Shown in pieces: positions 45,705 to 58,180 of a stretch of DNA of 64,000 nt (position 1 is its first letter; every line of letters begins with the position of its first letter). The stretch is from Epiperipatus broadwayi (Eukaryota > Onychophora > Udeonychophora > Euonychophora > Peripatidae), in the NCBI GenBank assembly GCA_028023455.1, contig JAQFVV010000018.1, positions 10,002,771 through 10,066,770 on the forward strand, in the 5' to 3' direction. The notes under the pieces are model-generated. The model worked only from the letters and a program-made list of their open reading frames with translations, made no database searches and had not been told where the DNA came from. The position numbers and the translations under genes are program-made.

Positions 45705-46083
45705 CTTAATGAATAATATTTCTGTAGCGTAATTTCTACTAAACCACTCTCATGCAAGGTGGGGACTGTTTTCTATCTGCTTTTATCACCTTGTGGTGGA
45801 ATGTAAACATAAACATATGACCAAAGATGTGGAAAAGATGTATGATTCCCAAGATGCACATTTTTTGTTCAACCAGCACTCATCAGTTGGCCCAGACCAC
45901 AATTTCTTACACTTATCTTTATCATTATAGATATCCATTTATTACTGTTTAACTGATGTATCAAACTTAATGTCCTTACAACTTTGATACAAATCATTTG
46001 TTAAAAGTGGATAGAAATCAGTTTCTAACCTTGTATGAAAGTGATGTAGTGGAAATTACACTACAGAAATATTACTTATTAAG
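45705..46083. mobile_element. MITE family B, complete copy, about 380 bp
   Basis: Terminal inverted repeats of about 85 bp: CTTAATGAATAATATTTCTG...CACTCTCAT on the left pairs with the end ATGAAAGTGATG...CAGAAATATTACTTATTAAG on the right. The interior carries ACTCATCAGTTGGCCCAGAC and AAGATGCACATTTT. No coding capacity. Confidence 0.8.
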
Positions 46084-46234
46084 TATATGATCTCTAGTCA
46101 AATGAATGATTAATAAAAATTATTAATATACTTCTATCAAGTGGTTTGTATCAAAATATTTTAAGGGCAGTATGTTAGCCATTTATCAATTAAACTATAG
46201 TATATATATATATATATATATATCAAACAAGAAT

Positions 46235-46490
46235 AAGAATATGTGTAAGAGATTGTGGTCTGGACCAACTGATGAGTGTTGTTTCAGCATGAAATGTGCA
46301 TCTTGGAATTCATACATCTTTTAAACATATCTTTGATCATATGTTTATGATTACACCCTTCCACAAGTGTTAAAAGTAGATAGAAAATAGTCCCTATCTA
46401 GTATGAGAGTGATTGTGGAAATTATATTACAGAAATATTATTCATTAAGTGCAGAATCTCTAGTCTAATGAATAACTAATAAAAATTATT
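46235..46490. mobile_element. MITE family B, truncated inverted copy
   Basis: The reverse complement matches 45705-45920 (shared GTGGTCTGGACCAACTGATG-like and AAATGTGCATCTTGG). Only one half is present. It lies next to an AT microsatellite (46201-46222). Confidence 0.85.
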
Positions 46491-46859
46491 AAAAACTTAT
46501 TTTATTTGAATCAAAACTCATTATCACAATCTGTTGCCTGATTTTCAATTGCTACATAAAGTCATTGTCATTGACAAGAATTTCCCAACTATTTAATTTT
46601 TCATTACATACTCATACAATATTTATTTTAAAAGAGACATTAAAATTATATCTTTAAAATATTATAACTTTAAAAAAATCATCATGAACAAATATCATTC
46701 TCTCCATAGTACACTGTGCAGTTTGAAAATTTTGTATTGTTTTTCTATTAAGTATTTCAAGTCTATGATTAATAAAAAAAAAACACTAACATAACCCATT
46801 TATTAAAAATCTTCCTTTTCAAATATTTAAGCATATTTCATTTTAATAGAAAATTATTT

Positions 46860-47660
46860 CTTTCAAAAGCACTCCCCTCAAATTTAATTTCATGAATAAT
46901 TTCATCCATTATTTTCCTGTCTGTTTTAATAATCTGATTAAGATATCTCTATTTTCCTTTTTTGGAAAAACCATTGAAGATTACATTGTTGTTGTTTTTT
47001 TTTTAGCATTTATCATGCTTTTATCTAAAAACTCTTACAATATTTCCTGCAACTTTGAATCATTATTTATGAAAATAACTACATCATAGGCAAAATCAAA
47101 ATGATTTAAAAAATTTACTTTCATTCCTTTTGTTTTCCATTTGAACTCTTTTACCATTATTAATCTTATTAATAGAATTTAACATTATTAGATCTATTTA
47201 TTCCAAAGTTTTAATTGCTGCAAAAATGCATATAGAAGCAAATATTTTTCATAATCTACAATCCAAAATAAAAACAATTTTATACTCTCTGATCCTTTCT
47301 ACAATAATATTTATAAGTAAATTACTGGGCTATAAACACTTTTTTTTTGTTGGATAATTTGAGATTAAAATTTTTTTTAAGTAAGTTGCAATAATTTTAC
47401 TAAAAAAAAAAATTATATAAAACTGACAAAAGACTTATAGGCTTAAAATTTCTAATATTTTCTGTCTTCTTTAAATCATCTGGATTATCTTTATTATTTA
47501 GACATTTGATATATAATTTTACAACAATTTCTCTATTTCTTTATTTATTTCTTTTAAAATATTCAATAATAATTCCACCATTTTCTTAACATTTCCATTC
47601 TTTGCAGACTTAATTATCTCCACTTTTCACTTAAAATATTTGGAATTTCAAAAGATATCA
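46860..47660 (-). pseudogene. RTE-type LINE reverse transcriptase relic
   Basis: Minus strand, right to left: EIIKSAKNGNVKKMVE at 47640; KCLNNKDNPDDLKKTENIRN then FKPISLLSVLYNFFFSKIIA near 47445 (the NYRPISLLS..YK.FS.II motif); CFYFGL then IMKN near 47265 (the PLYLAFVDYEKAFD region, decayed); MKVNFLNHFDFAYDVVIFIN near 47095, where FADD has become FAYD; and the following helix DSKLQEIL with FLDKSMINAKKK. Stops and frameshifts abound. Motif order and the LNHLRFADD-like signature point to the RTE clade, as in the plus-strand relic at 17.2 kb. Confidence 0.8.
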
Positions 47661-47684
47661 TTTAAATGGATCATTTAAAAATAT

Positions 47685-47755
47685 GTCCTGTGCAGTTTGC
47701 AGAGTGGTAGAGCATCCTACTTGTGATCAGATCCCATGATTGATTCTGATACTCG
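47685..47755 (+). mobile_element. tRNA-derived SINE head
   Basis: GCAGAGTGGTAGAGCATC is a clear D-arm/A box; TACTTGTGATCAGA sits in the anticodon-arm position; ATGATTGATTCTGAT is a decayed T arm/B box. Stems do not close, so it is not a functional tRNA. It directly follows (plus coordinates) the RTE relic. Confidence 0.5.
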
Positions 47756-47759
47756 TAGA

Positions 47760-50700
47760 TCTGGTGCTCAAATTTCTTATGAACTCCTAAGCAATAAAAT
47801 CAGTAATCTTTTTTTTAATTTAAAAATATTTCCAGGTTTAAATAGAAATTCACTGGTGAATTACAGTTTTTTTCTACTAACAATTTGCTCTCATTTAAGT
47901 CTGAGTCATCCCTGAAATCTGTTAATTTTTAAAACTATTTACAGATTCTAGTTTTAAATTCAGTGAAGTATTTTTACAGACTAAAAATATCAACTATTAA
48001 TACTTTCTTTTTTAATAATTTTTGTCTCTCTAACTTTGCATTAATATGTATCTCACATTTTATTAATCAATGATTGCATTCTGCATTAAATTTATAAAGC
48101 ATATTATAGTCTTGAAATAAATGTTTTCTGTTAGCCAAAATATAATCCAAATATACTACGCTTACATTTAGATGGTTCTTTTTCCATTTCTGCATATTTT
48201 TCTCAAAGGAGGAATTTATATTATAGTTTTTGTTTATTATTAAATGCCATTAATTTATCTCCTCTTTTGATTATGCCTCTATAAACAAATTTATCTATGT
48301 TGTCTTGTCTGATTTAAAACATTCTGTATATGTATATAAAAACATTCTATTTCTTCATCACATAAGAACCTAAATTATCTACATTTAATAGATTCCATCA
48401 TTTTCAACAATGCTATTCTTCCATATTCTATTTATAATGAATTACATTCTACTTGTGCTTCTAATTATTATGCATTTATAATATAAATAACATGATCATT
48501 TTCAAATAATATCTTTCCTAACTTCAAATAATTTTACAATGTCCTATTTAATATTGAGCAGTTCTTCCAATTTTTGCAATATTTACTCACTACAAAATGA
48601 TCTCTAGTTCTAGCTAGCAAAAAAAAAAATCATTATCAAATAGCAGCTTAAAATCCTAACCTGGGAATTATTAGCATACTCCACTTTTGGTCATCAACTG
48701 CTGTTCTGCTTGACAAGTTTATAGCTTAAGGAAATGATAGCCACACTTTATTTCCATCTGTCACGATTGCAAATATACAAATTGATTAGCATCCACACGT
48801 GACATCATGCTACACCTTAAATAAAACTACCAGACATTTAAGAAAGAATAATATAATGTTTTTTGGTCTTAAAACTTAGATACAATAGCTAATAAACTAT
48901 TCACATTGAAAGTAACATTCTACTGAGCAACCCATCCATATTTATTTAGAGTTATTAATCACTTGGTAAAATATAGCTGCTACCAAAAAGCTTTATTGTA
49001 GCCAGTATTTTAAAATATTATATATAAATTATTAAAAAAGCTGACCTGCATTTTAAACAAGCAAAGAATAAACAATTAATTGGCAAATGTTGATTTTCTT
49101 GATTAATATATGAATATTTATTTGATATTATAATTAGTAATAATACTGCCAGTACTTAATATTTAAATTTTTAAAATGGGAAGAAAATTAATTGATAAAT
49201 ATTTATTTTATTCATTACTGTATGTAACGAAACATATTAAAGGTGTTGTTAAAAATATATTTAATGTACAGAAAAATTTATCTCTCTCTATATATATATT
49301 CAATAATGTAAATATTAAAGTTAATAGTTGTTGAAGTTTTCAATAACATTCAGGTACTTTAAAAACATAAGAAATTGTTGTGGATGGGAACGATGTTTTG
49401 TTAATGTAGAAAGACTAAGGAGCAAAAAATACTGAATTTATAAATTATGTCATAGTAAGAATGATTAGTAGCAAATTTCCATATAATATTTAACCTTTAA
49501 TCTTTTTAAAAAATATATTGATAAAAACTTAAATGTTATTACAAAAAAAAAAAAAGCTTTCAATTATTTTTGAAGAAAATAATTAATTTCCAATCATAGA
49601 ATGTATATAAAATGCACACAATACTTCAGTTTTTAATCAAGTAATAATGTGAAATATATTGTATAAGTATCATTTTTTAAAATAAAAAAAGAATAGCATA
49701 TGCAAATTTTCAAAAAAAATTATACATTTTTAAAATAATATTTATATTATTTTATGAATAATAATTATCAAAATTTGAGATTCACCTCAGAAATACTTAT
49801 ATATATATATACACACACGCAAGTCTTTAAAAAACATATTCTACAATTAAACAACAAATAATATACATGTATATAGACAATAATCTTTATAGAGTTGCAC
49901 TAAAATATTAACAATGTCACCGTTCAAAAGCGCATTAGTATGTTTTTAGAAACAGAAAAAGTATTAAAATACTTATGCCAATTTCTAATTGAGAATTTTA
50001 TTTTGACAAATTTTAATTTCATAATGTTTTATTTTTTTCTCTCTTTATACTATTAAAATGATTTCAAGTAAATAAAAACAATACCTGGTTGAATTAACTA
50101 TTATAGAAGACAAGATTCCATTAGTTTTCTTTGTTCTGTAATCAATATTTGCAATAGCAAATAAAAAAGCAGACTAGCGGTAAATTCAGAATATTAGGAA
50201 TTATTAAAGAATTCTCAATCAATTACAAGAATGAATGAAAAATAACTTCAGCAAGTATCTAGGAAAACTATTTTTCATAACAGATGGATTTTTTCCTATC
50301 CAATCAATATGACCGGTTTCTTGGTTACAAAAGATCTTTACATCAATTCAGAGCATAGTTTCAGTTAATAATAAATAATATTAAAAAAAAAAAAACCAAA
50401 TAAAAACAGTAAAAGATTTTTTATCACTCTTCCTCCTACCTTTTTTTCCCGTTTAATAGATGATTTTTTCCCCCTTATACAAGTAGTATTAAACATAGTA
50501 GTTTACTTATAATTTTATAATTTCATTTACTTAATATATAACTTTAATGTAATAGTTTCCATTTACATCAACTTCCTCGTACAAAAGAAGAAACCTATTA
50601 TTTCAAAAAATAGGGAGTTCCTTAAAATAAAATCATATATATTAGTAATGTGATACAATAACTAAATTATTACAACTTTATTTACAAGTGCCAAATTTTC

Positions 50701-50930
50701 TTTTTTTTTTTATAGATAAATACATTAATGATTATCCTTAATCATTTGATGACCTAGAAATTTACTATAACATTTTTAGCTTAAATATAAACTTTAAAGA
50801 TTATTATATCTACTTTTATTAAATAGAACCACATTGTATACTAATTTAATTCCATCCCCTTTTTTTTTCTCCCCATATTCGATATAGTTAAAACTTCTAT
50901 TTCACTAAAGACACTTCATATATATGAATA
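47760..50930. other. A+T-rich non-coding stretch
   Basis: No supported gene. On the minus strand around 47820-48150 there are scraps that could be more of the RTE ORF2 (for example FRDDSDLNESKLLVEKN) but they are too degraded to assign. The rest shows homopolymers and AT runs. Confidence 0.4.
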
Positions 50931-50934
50931 AAGT

Positions 50935-51100
50935 TGTCTGAAAAAGATAAATGATACCCAAAATGCATTTCTTGCTGAACCAACACTCTTCAGTTGGCCC
51001 AGGTCAAAACTTCTTTCATATTTTCATCATCTTTGATTAGTAATTATCAATATTAAATTATCACAACTTTATAGACAAATGCCAAATTTATTGCATTCCT
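50935..51100. mobile_element. MITE family B, short fragment
   Basis: Shares the interior words ATACCCAAAATGCATTTC-like and CAACACTCTTCAGTTGGCCC with the complete copy at 45.7 kb, same orientation. Only the centre survives. Confidence 0.7.
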
Positions 51101-51593
51101 TCATTTAATAACATTTTGTCTATTATTACTAATCATTTATTAGGCTAGTTATTATTGAAGAATACAAGTTTTAAATATTTTAAGATAATACACAAGGAGA
51201 GAGAAAATAGAACTGAATCAAATTAATATATAATGTTTTATTTAATAAAAACAAATATATTAATTTTTAATTAAGTTTGATCTAAAAATATTATAATAAT
51301 TTCTCAATTAATGATTTGTAATAATCATTAATCTATTTATCTAAAAAAGATGTTATCAAATGAGTGAGGACAAAAAATTTGGCTCTTTGTAAATTAAATT
51401 GTAGTAATTTGCTACTGATAAGTACTGAATAAAGATGATAAGCTGTGAAAGGCTGTGACTTGGGTAATCTGAAGAGTGGTGATTAACATACAGTTAATGT
51501 ATGTGCAGATTGGAAATGATTACATTTTTCAATATATTCTTTGCACATAATTAATCAAATGTTTTATTGCTCAGGAGATTATATATTTGAGCA

Positions 51594-51665
51594 TTGGAAA
51601 AGCAGAACTAGATCACAATCCATGGATCTGATGCTTCAGAATATGCCATTCTATCACTGCATTAA
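51594..51665 (-). mobile_element. tRNA-like SINE head
   Basis: Minus strand: GCAGTGATAGAATGGCATAT (A-box-like), then CAGATCCATGGATTGTGATC, resembling the T-arm part of the 47685 head (CAGATCCCATGATTGATTC). Probably the same SINE family, more decayed. Confidence 0.35.
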
Positions 51666-51669
51666 ACAA

Positions 51670-53390
51670 CACAAGTCAAATCTTCTTTACACATGATTAA
51701 TTGTAATATATATTAAGATTACAAAAAGGAAAATTATAATTAGAAGGTATTTGAACTCATACTTTCAAGCTCCCTTTAATTATCTTCCCTTATCTTATTA
51801 TATATATTATATTAAAACAATATATAGAACAAATGAATATAATATTTTTAGCTTATTCATTTTATATCGTAATTATAGAGTATTTCAGCAGCACAATTGG
51901 ATTTAAAATGAAAAGGTTTTAATAATATGAATATCAAATTTGTGAATTTTATTTATATTTTACTACTTGAATATAAATAATTCAAATTGATGATGGTTGG
52001 TATGGAATTATAACATTTATAATTGATCATTATCATTATTAATAACAATTTAGGGAATCTAGGAAGTGAGTATTAAATAAGGTTAGGTTGGTGCAGGTAA
52101 CCATTTTGCAGCTATGAATCTTTCGTTGGACGTCACTGGTTTTCATCTTATACTATTATTATTGTATTAGAAGGCTGTTAGTACTTTACAGTCGTGGAAA
52201 TGCCTGACACAATATCTTATAAGGTAGTCATGATCTTAATGGATATGCTTGGATAGTATGATGTATTAGAGAAAGTGTTGATCTTTTATTATATATTTTC
52301 TTGTATCCATATGGGTGCTGATAGACACCTGGATATATAGTTCAAGTATATTCAGACATGATCCTGGACTGATATTATTTTGATCATTGTAGACATGTCT
52401 GTCTGAGCTATATGTTAGTAATGTTACCCTGGTGCATCAAGCGGAAGTCAATGTTGTGTAAATGTTTATCGTTCATTAGATGTGATCATGAATAACTTAT
52501 AAAAAGTATGCAATGTATATTCTTACAGGTTAAATGAATATGTGTGATTCAGCTAACCTCCAATCTAATATAGGTAAAGTAATGTACTAAAGAAATTGTT
52601 AAAACCAAAAGTGCAATCTGTTTGTTCTAATAAACTCAAGATTTTGTAGCTGTTGTTTTATGCTTTAATAAAATGATAAAATTTCAACACATAAATAAAT
52701 ATCTTGTGGATAAATTATAGAATCAATAAACAAGAGAATTAGATATGAAGGTCATTCATATTTATTTAAACTTATGGAAAATATGTAGCTGTAATTAATT
52801 AGCATGTCAATAATACTGATCCTTAAAATTGAATAATTCATATGATAAGGTATTATATTATCAAATTTATATATATATATATTATAAATACAAACAATGC
52901 TTATTAATAATGTTATTTCGGGATATCTTGACAAGTACCAGAATTTAGTTGTAAACATTTAATATTTTGCTTTTGTTTTTAAATATCAAATTATAATTTT
53001 TTTGGTTGTTGTATATTTAATTTGTAAATAAAATGTAAATATTAGTGTAAATAAATTTCAGTGTAACTTTGTAGTATATTAGCTATTGTTTGTGCATTCA
53101 TGGTCATTCCAGATCACTAATCACCAATTCAATTCATTTCTAGCCATTACAGTTTAATAAAAATTGTTATTAATTACATATTTTAATTATATTATCAATC
53201 CATCATTACAACCATATAGGATAATTGTCACACACTTTTGGGATTTAAAATAATAGAATTATTTAAATTGTATGAGTGATTAATTGAATCCATTATCATT
53301 TTTCAGTTATAATCAAATGTTTGGGTGGTTCAATTTGATTACTAAGTCAATTAATGATCTTCTTGTTCACTATGTAAATCATTTTAATAT
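51670..53390. other. non-coding stretch
   Basis: 52080-52480 is less A+T-rich than its flanks but gives no recognisable frame or element end. The remainder shows nothing. Confidence 0.4.
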
Positions 53391-53645
53391 TGTAACCAGA
53401 TAAATGAACTCAACTATAATATAAATTTTAAGGTATCATATGTATGCTGGTGCCTTAGCACATTGCGTGGCAATAAAATGAACCCTCTTGCCTAACTTGT
53501 GTGTGGTTTGATTGAGATATATCAAAATTAGAACCCTGATATAAAATAAATACATTTTATCATTTAATTACATTATGCAAATGATGGTAGCAGATGAAGC
53601 TGGAAGGATTACAGTTTGTGGCTGATGACCAATGGATAGGTTACA
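53391..53645 (+). repeat. 5' LTR, 255 bp
   Basis: Begins TGTAACC and ends GGTTACA, perfect inverted termini with TG...CA. It contains a TGGTGCCTTAGC patch and AATAAA (about 53473) followed by CTTGCCTAACTTGTGTGTGG, a plausible polyadenylation region. Its last about 60 bp recur at 55775-55838 (ATGGTAGCAGATGAAGCTGG is shared). Confidence 0.8.
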
Positions 53646-53651
53646 AATTTT

Positions 53652-53671
53652 TAGTGCCCAACATGGGGTTC
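53652..53671 (+). other. primer-binding-site-like sequence
   Basis: AGTGCCCAACATGGGGTT lies 6 nt after the LTR end. It equals the common TGGCGCCCAACGTGGGGC-type site of Ty3 elements after a few C-to-T and G-to-A changes, which is what CpG and cytosine decay would give. Confidence 0.65.
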
Positions 53672-54149
53672 AATTATTTGGTGTGTGAAGTACCTCCAGT
53701 TATTAAGTGACAGACCTTAGTGACAGCAATGTATTGTTTCAATTTATTATCCAGATCTTGGGCATTATTACTGGTTAAATTCTGGTGTGATCAGAATGAT
53801 TTGGTTATATTACAAGTTTGATTAATATTACTGTGGGAATTTAACAACATAGTGAGCACAATTTATTTGTAGAATCCCATATTGTATAATTTTTGATTAT
53901 GATTGTTCTATGATGAGATAAAAATATGTCAATTTATTCAATATTATGGATTTGAACTTACATAGTGATGTTGGAATGATGATGCAAAGCAAAAAGGTGA
54001 AGAAGATTAAGTGAGATATATGAGCAGGGTTATCATTATAAGTTTTTTTTAAAATAATAGATGATGAGTTTCTTTGATGTTATAGGTTAGTAAGAGTTAT
54101 GAGCAATGTTTTAAGGGACAGAAAGTTAATTATCAAAAATCTTAAATAG

Positions 54150-55743
54150 ATGAATCACATTATGGAGCATGTTGAAGATAATAATAAAGTTTTTGATAAT
54201 TTTGTTGATTCAATAGAATGTCCTGGTAGTAAAGCTACTCCTGATTTACAGGAAATTAATTATTGACAAATTTCTATTCTGGAATCTGTTATAGATCAAC
54301 AGAAAGTATCTGCTACAGAATCTACTAAGGGGATAGAAACTGTGACTTGTGTTTTAAAATCAGTAGATTTCAATGTTTTGTTTCAAATGATGATGAATAA
54401 GATAGACAAAACAACAGTGTCTGAAAAGATGGAGAGATTAGAAAATAAGATAGATTTAGTGATAACTTCAGCAGTCATCTGAAAAGATGGAGCTTAGAAA
54501 ATAAGATGGATAGAATAACAGCAGAGTCATCCAAAGAGATGAAGAGATTAATAGTAGAGTCATCTGAAAAGATGGAAAATAAGATGAATAGAATAGCAGC
54601 AGTCACCCAAAGAGATGAGAGATTATTAGTACAGTCATCTGAAAAAATAGAAAATAAGATAGCAAACTTACAAAATAAGTTAGAAGGGGTAGAAAGTAAA
54701 TTGGTGGAATCAGCAACAATATCTATAAGAAAAGAAATGACAGAATCTAAAACAGAAATAAATTGTTTTAAAGAAAATGTGGAAAAGTCCTTGGAGTTAC
54801 TGAAAATTAATTTTGTAGAGTCAACTGAAAAAATAGAAGTAAAATTAGAACAATCTATTGATGAATCCAGAAGAAGAATGAAGGTAGAAAATGAGAAGGG
54901 AAAAATTTAGAGAGTCAGTGGATGAATCGATCCATAAACAATTAGTAGAAATTAAAGGTGGAGAGTTAAAAGAGTTAAAATGTAATATTGTAAAATTAGA
55001 TGATACTCTGAAGATAATTCAGGAAAGTATGGAAGTTAGTGTTTCTGAAGTGCAGATTAATATTCAGCATATTGATAAACAATGTGTGGAAATGGATGAT
55101 GAATGTAAGAGGATGGAATCAGCAATAGTTCGGAATAGCACTATAATAGAGAATAAAATGAAATTAGCTTTAGAAGAAACAATATGAGATGTGCAAAAGG
55201 AGGTTGAACCTTTAAAACAGGTTGAAAGATTTCAAGGTGCAGTTAACCAGGAATGGGTAAAATTTAAAAAAAAAAAAAGATATATGTCAGAAGTCTATAT
55301 AAGCACTTTAATACGCTGAAGCTGTTAGTACATTGAGTCAAAAATATGCGATATTTGTGAAAGAATGGATAGCTTTAAGGCTGATCAAAGCTATAAGATT
55401 AGGGAAATAGAAAGTAAGACAAATGTTATGACAACTAGTCCATTTGATAGGTACCCTAAACAGGAAATATTTACTGCTAACAATACATTAGTTAAAGAAA
55501 TAGGATCTGGCATTGCCAAGATGCCTGAATTGGGGCAAGTTAAGGAAGTGTTAGATGAAAACAGGAATAATACGAGCTCTCTCACACTTAAGTTTATTGC
55601 TATTAAGCCCTTTAGAGGCAAACCTGCAGAGAATCCTACTGAATACCTCCATAATTTAGATGTTATTTTCTTTGTGTAATATGGCAGAAGGGGAAAAACT
55701 GGCCATTGCAAGAAATCACTTAAATGCAACTATGAAGGCTTGG
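54150..55743 (+). pseudogene. decayed gag of the LTR element
   Basis: Starting at ATG 54150 (MNHIMEHVEDNNKVFDNFVD) the frame is broken by stops near 54266 and 54480 and by frameshifts near 54890 and 55190. Open pieces at 54506-54910 (134 codons) and 54891-55187 are K/E/S-rich with repeated SSEKMENK-type units, a long coiled coil like that of the Gag at 0.9-2.3 kb. The piece at 55365-55679 ends LKFIAIKPFRGKPAENPTEY, the start of the capsid domain; after another frameshift AEGEKLAIARNHLNATMKAW completes the same helix seen in the first Gag. Nothing of capsid beyond the Trp remains. It is not a host coiled-coil gene, because the capsid match and flanking LTR parts are collinear. Confidence 0.8.
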
Positions 55744-55774
55744 TAGTAATCTCTTTTTCATAAGCCTATTACTT

Positions 55775-55835
55775 ATGGTAGCAGATGAAGCTGGAAGTAT
55801 TACAGTTTATAGCTGATGACTGACAGTTTTAGATT

Positions 55836-55838
<3 letters not shown>
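55775..55838 (+). repeat. 3' LTR remnant (last 64 bp)
   Basis: Matches the end of the 5' LTR with a few substitutions (GGATTACAGTTTGTGGCTGA in the 5' LTR, GTATTACAGTTTATAGCTGA here), ending GATTACA. Confidence 0.8.

Positions 55839-55916
<78 letters not shown>
55839..55916. repeat. AT microsatellite, 39 units
   Basis: An uninterrupted 78-bp AT dinucleotide run immediately after the LTR end. It is followed by TGTAACCTAGTG, which resembles an LTR start. Confidence 1.
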
Positions 55917-55919
<3 letters not shown>

Positions 55920-58180
55920 AACCTAGTGTTATTGACACTTGGTTTATTTAGCATTATTTCCACAGGAAAACAATGCAATCCTTTTCTAGGAAATAAAAAA
56001 GTAAAATAATAATAATATTAAGTGATTAATAAAATATGCTATTTACTCACTGTAACGTGTTTTAAGCAAATAACTAATAAATGTAGTAATCCAATATCAT
56101 TTTGAAGAAGAGCATGAATAATTTAATTAAAATATTAACAATAAGAGCAATTTAATATAGTATAAAAGCACATATCATAAACAGTAATTGATTTTGGATG
56201 GGTAGAGGGAGAGTAGATGAGTATCTTATCATAAAACACAATAACTTCTGGTAATTTTTAAATTAATTTAGATAATAATGTATACAGGATTATACATCAC
56301 TAATAAGCATTGTTAATTAAATATATTTATTATTTTTCATTATTTGTCAAATTACTTTGTAATTTATTTAAATCATACGAAAAAATATATGACTGTAATA
56401 AGTTTTTTTTTTCCTTTCTTTTATTTATGGTATAATTAAATGATTATTTTTCTGTAAGAGGTTGCTAAAAGAAGACCGCCAAATTTTGAAGAAAGTTTAG
56501 TCTGACATTAGTTTTACAAGGAGGAAGCAGTACTGAAATTCGGTAACAAATTTTTTATTATTTTTTATTGCAGAAATAAATATAAGTCAAGTAAATTTTT
56601 AATAACATCATGCGTGGCTAATCCTATTTGATAAGATATTCTGTTTTCTATTACCATCTACCTATTTAAAGCTTTTTATACGCAAAAATATACTATCGTA
56701 TGCTAAAGTTCAAAATGACCGTATTGACTACAGCAATCACGGAAAGTGTCATTATATTTAAATTAAGCAATATAAGTAATTTCCAGGAAATAAACAATTA
56801 TTTGTTAACTTTACCTTATTTAATAATCTTTTCATGGTATAAAAGAAAAATTATAATTAAAAGAAATATTATAAAAGCCAAAGAAAGTTAACGAGAAACA
56901 TTTCGCGCTCTTTCTAAAAGAAATTGTCTGCGTTTGAAAATAATGTAAGTTCCCCACTTTAAAATGTTATATTCACTGAAAATTATCTAAAAATAATATT
57001 AATGATCAATGATATTTACTTATGCACCTGTATATTTTTAAAAAAGAAAATATAAAATTTTCTCAAGGCAAATATTGGAAAATTTGTATGTGTGCATTTT
57101 ACGGAGAATTCCTTATTAAAGACAAATTACAATTCCTAGAGTAGGAATAAAAACTACAAACATTAGTGACTTAATTATAACCATAATATAATATGTTATA
57201 TTATACATCAACTGGAGTCATTAAAACCGTATATCCACGTAAGTCAGCTGCAGTCGTTATAATAATAGTATTTTGGAAAATTTGCGCATTATTTTATTCA
57301 TAAGCCAGCTAGCTAAAAATGATATGTATCGCCAATAGTAAAAAGAAAAGAATTGTATATGTGATCGTCTATCGTCAAATATTCGTCATGTTAAAATATG
57401 TATTGTTTTCTTGGATCCCAAAATTATATCAGTTAATTCAAGGAAGAGTTAACATCCAATGCTGCTATGTTTTTCTTTGCTTAATTTATTAAGTGCACCA
57501 GAATGGAGGCAACTTTTATAGAAACGAAATAATAAAATGTGTTTCTTATTTTAAATTTTGCTTTGTGAACTACGAACGGATCAAGTTCTTCATCTGGATA
57601 AATTGCCCAACGGAAAACATTTTTCTAGTAAGATAATTAGCACTTGTTAAGTAATGATTTTTTTTTCTAATTTGTAAAATTATGTGTATTTTTTTTTATA
57701 TCAACAGGTTAAAGGCTGTATAATCAAGTAATATTTAAATGACCTTGTAATCATAAAGGTATGTTTTCATGTAATTATTCTAGGTTAAATTTATATTTGA
57801 CATAAAAAAAATTTTTTTTTTATAAATGTGTTTACTTATGATATGCATTATGGGTATAAATTTATATGTTAGACGCGTAAAAGAAGAAAAATTCAGATAC
57901 TTAATAGGTAAAATATCTAGTTAAAATTATCAGAAGTAATTAAAGAGAAGTGCTATACAGGATATTACTTATTTAAAGTTTGAAACAAATTTATACTATG
58001 TTAATTGCGGAACTTATTCCCAATTATTCTTTATTAACGCATTCACTTAATTTAGTTCAAGATACTATACTACCAATTACTTGTCAAATGTTTCTTTGGC
58101 AAAGGCGAAAATTATTATGGTTTATTCTGTGTTATCCATTGATTTCAGACGTTGATCTAAGTATACCCCGGAACATAAAT
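55920..58180. other. non-coding stretch
   Basis: Starts with TGTAACC but no second LTR could be followed. Two short frames (56700-56891 and about 57980-58189, plus) match nothing known to me and are not called. Confidence 0.4.

Larger units (their letters stand above)
53391..55838 (+). mobile_element. internally deleted LTR retrotransposon
   Basis: A 2.45-kb element: 5' LTR 53391-53645 (TGTAACC...GGTTACA), primer-binding-like site, decayed gag 54150-55743, then only the last 64 bp of the 3' LTR (55775-55838, ending GATTACA). Pol is entirely absent. The 4-bp flanks are ATAT on both sides, consistent with a target duplication but weak in AT repeat DNA. The element most likely lost the end of gag, all of pol and the start of the 3' LTR in one deletion. 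Confidence 0.8.

Noticed and set aside
46892-47089. Plus-strand 65-residue frame
   Set aside because: Antisense to the minus-strand RTE reverse-transcriptase relic.
54506-55187. Coiled-coil frames considered as a host structural gene
   Set aside because: They are collinear with a capsid-like segment, LTR and primer-site-like sequence, so they are retrotransposon gag.
55391-55729. Minus-strand 112-residue frame
   Set aside because: Antisense to the decayed gag.
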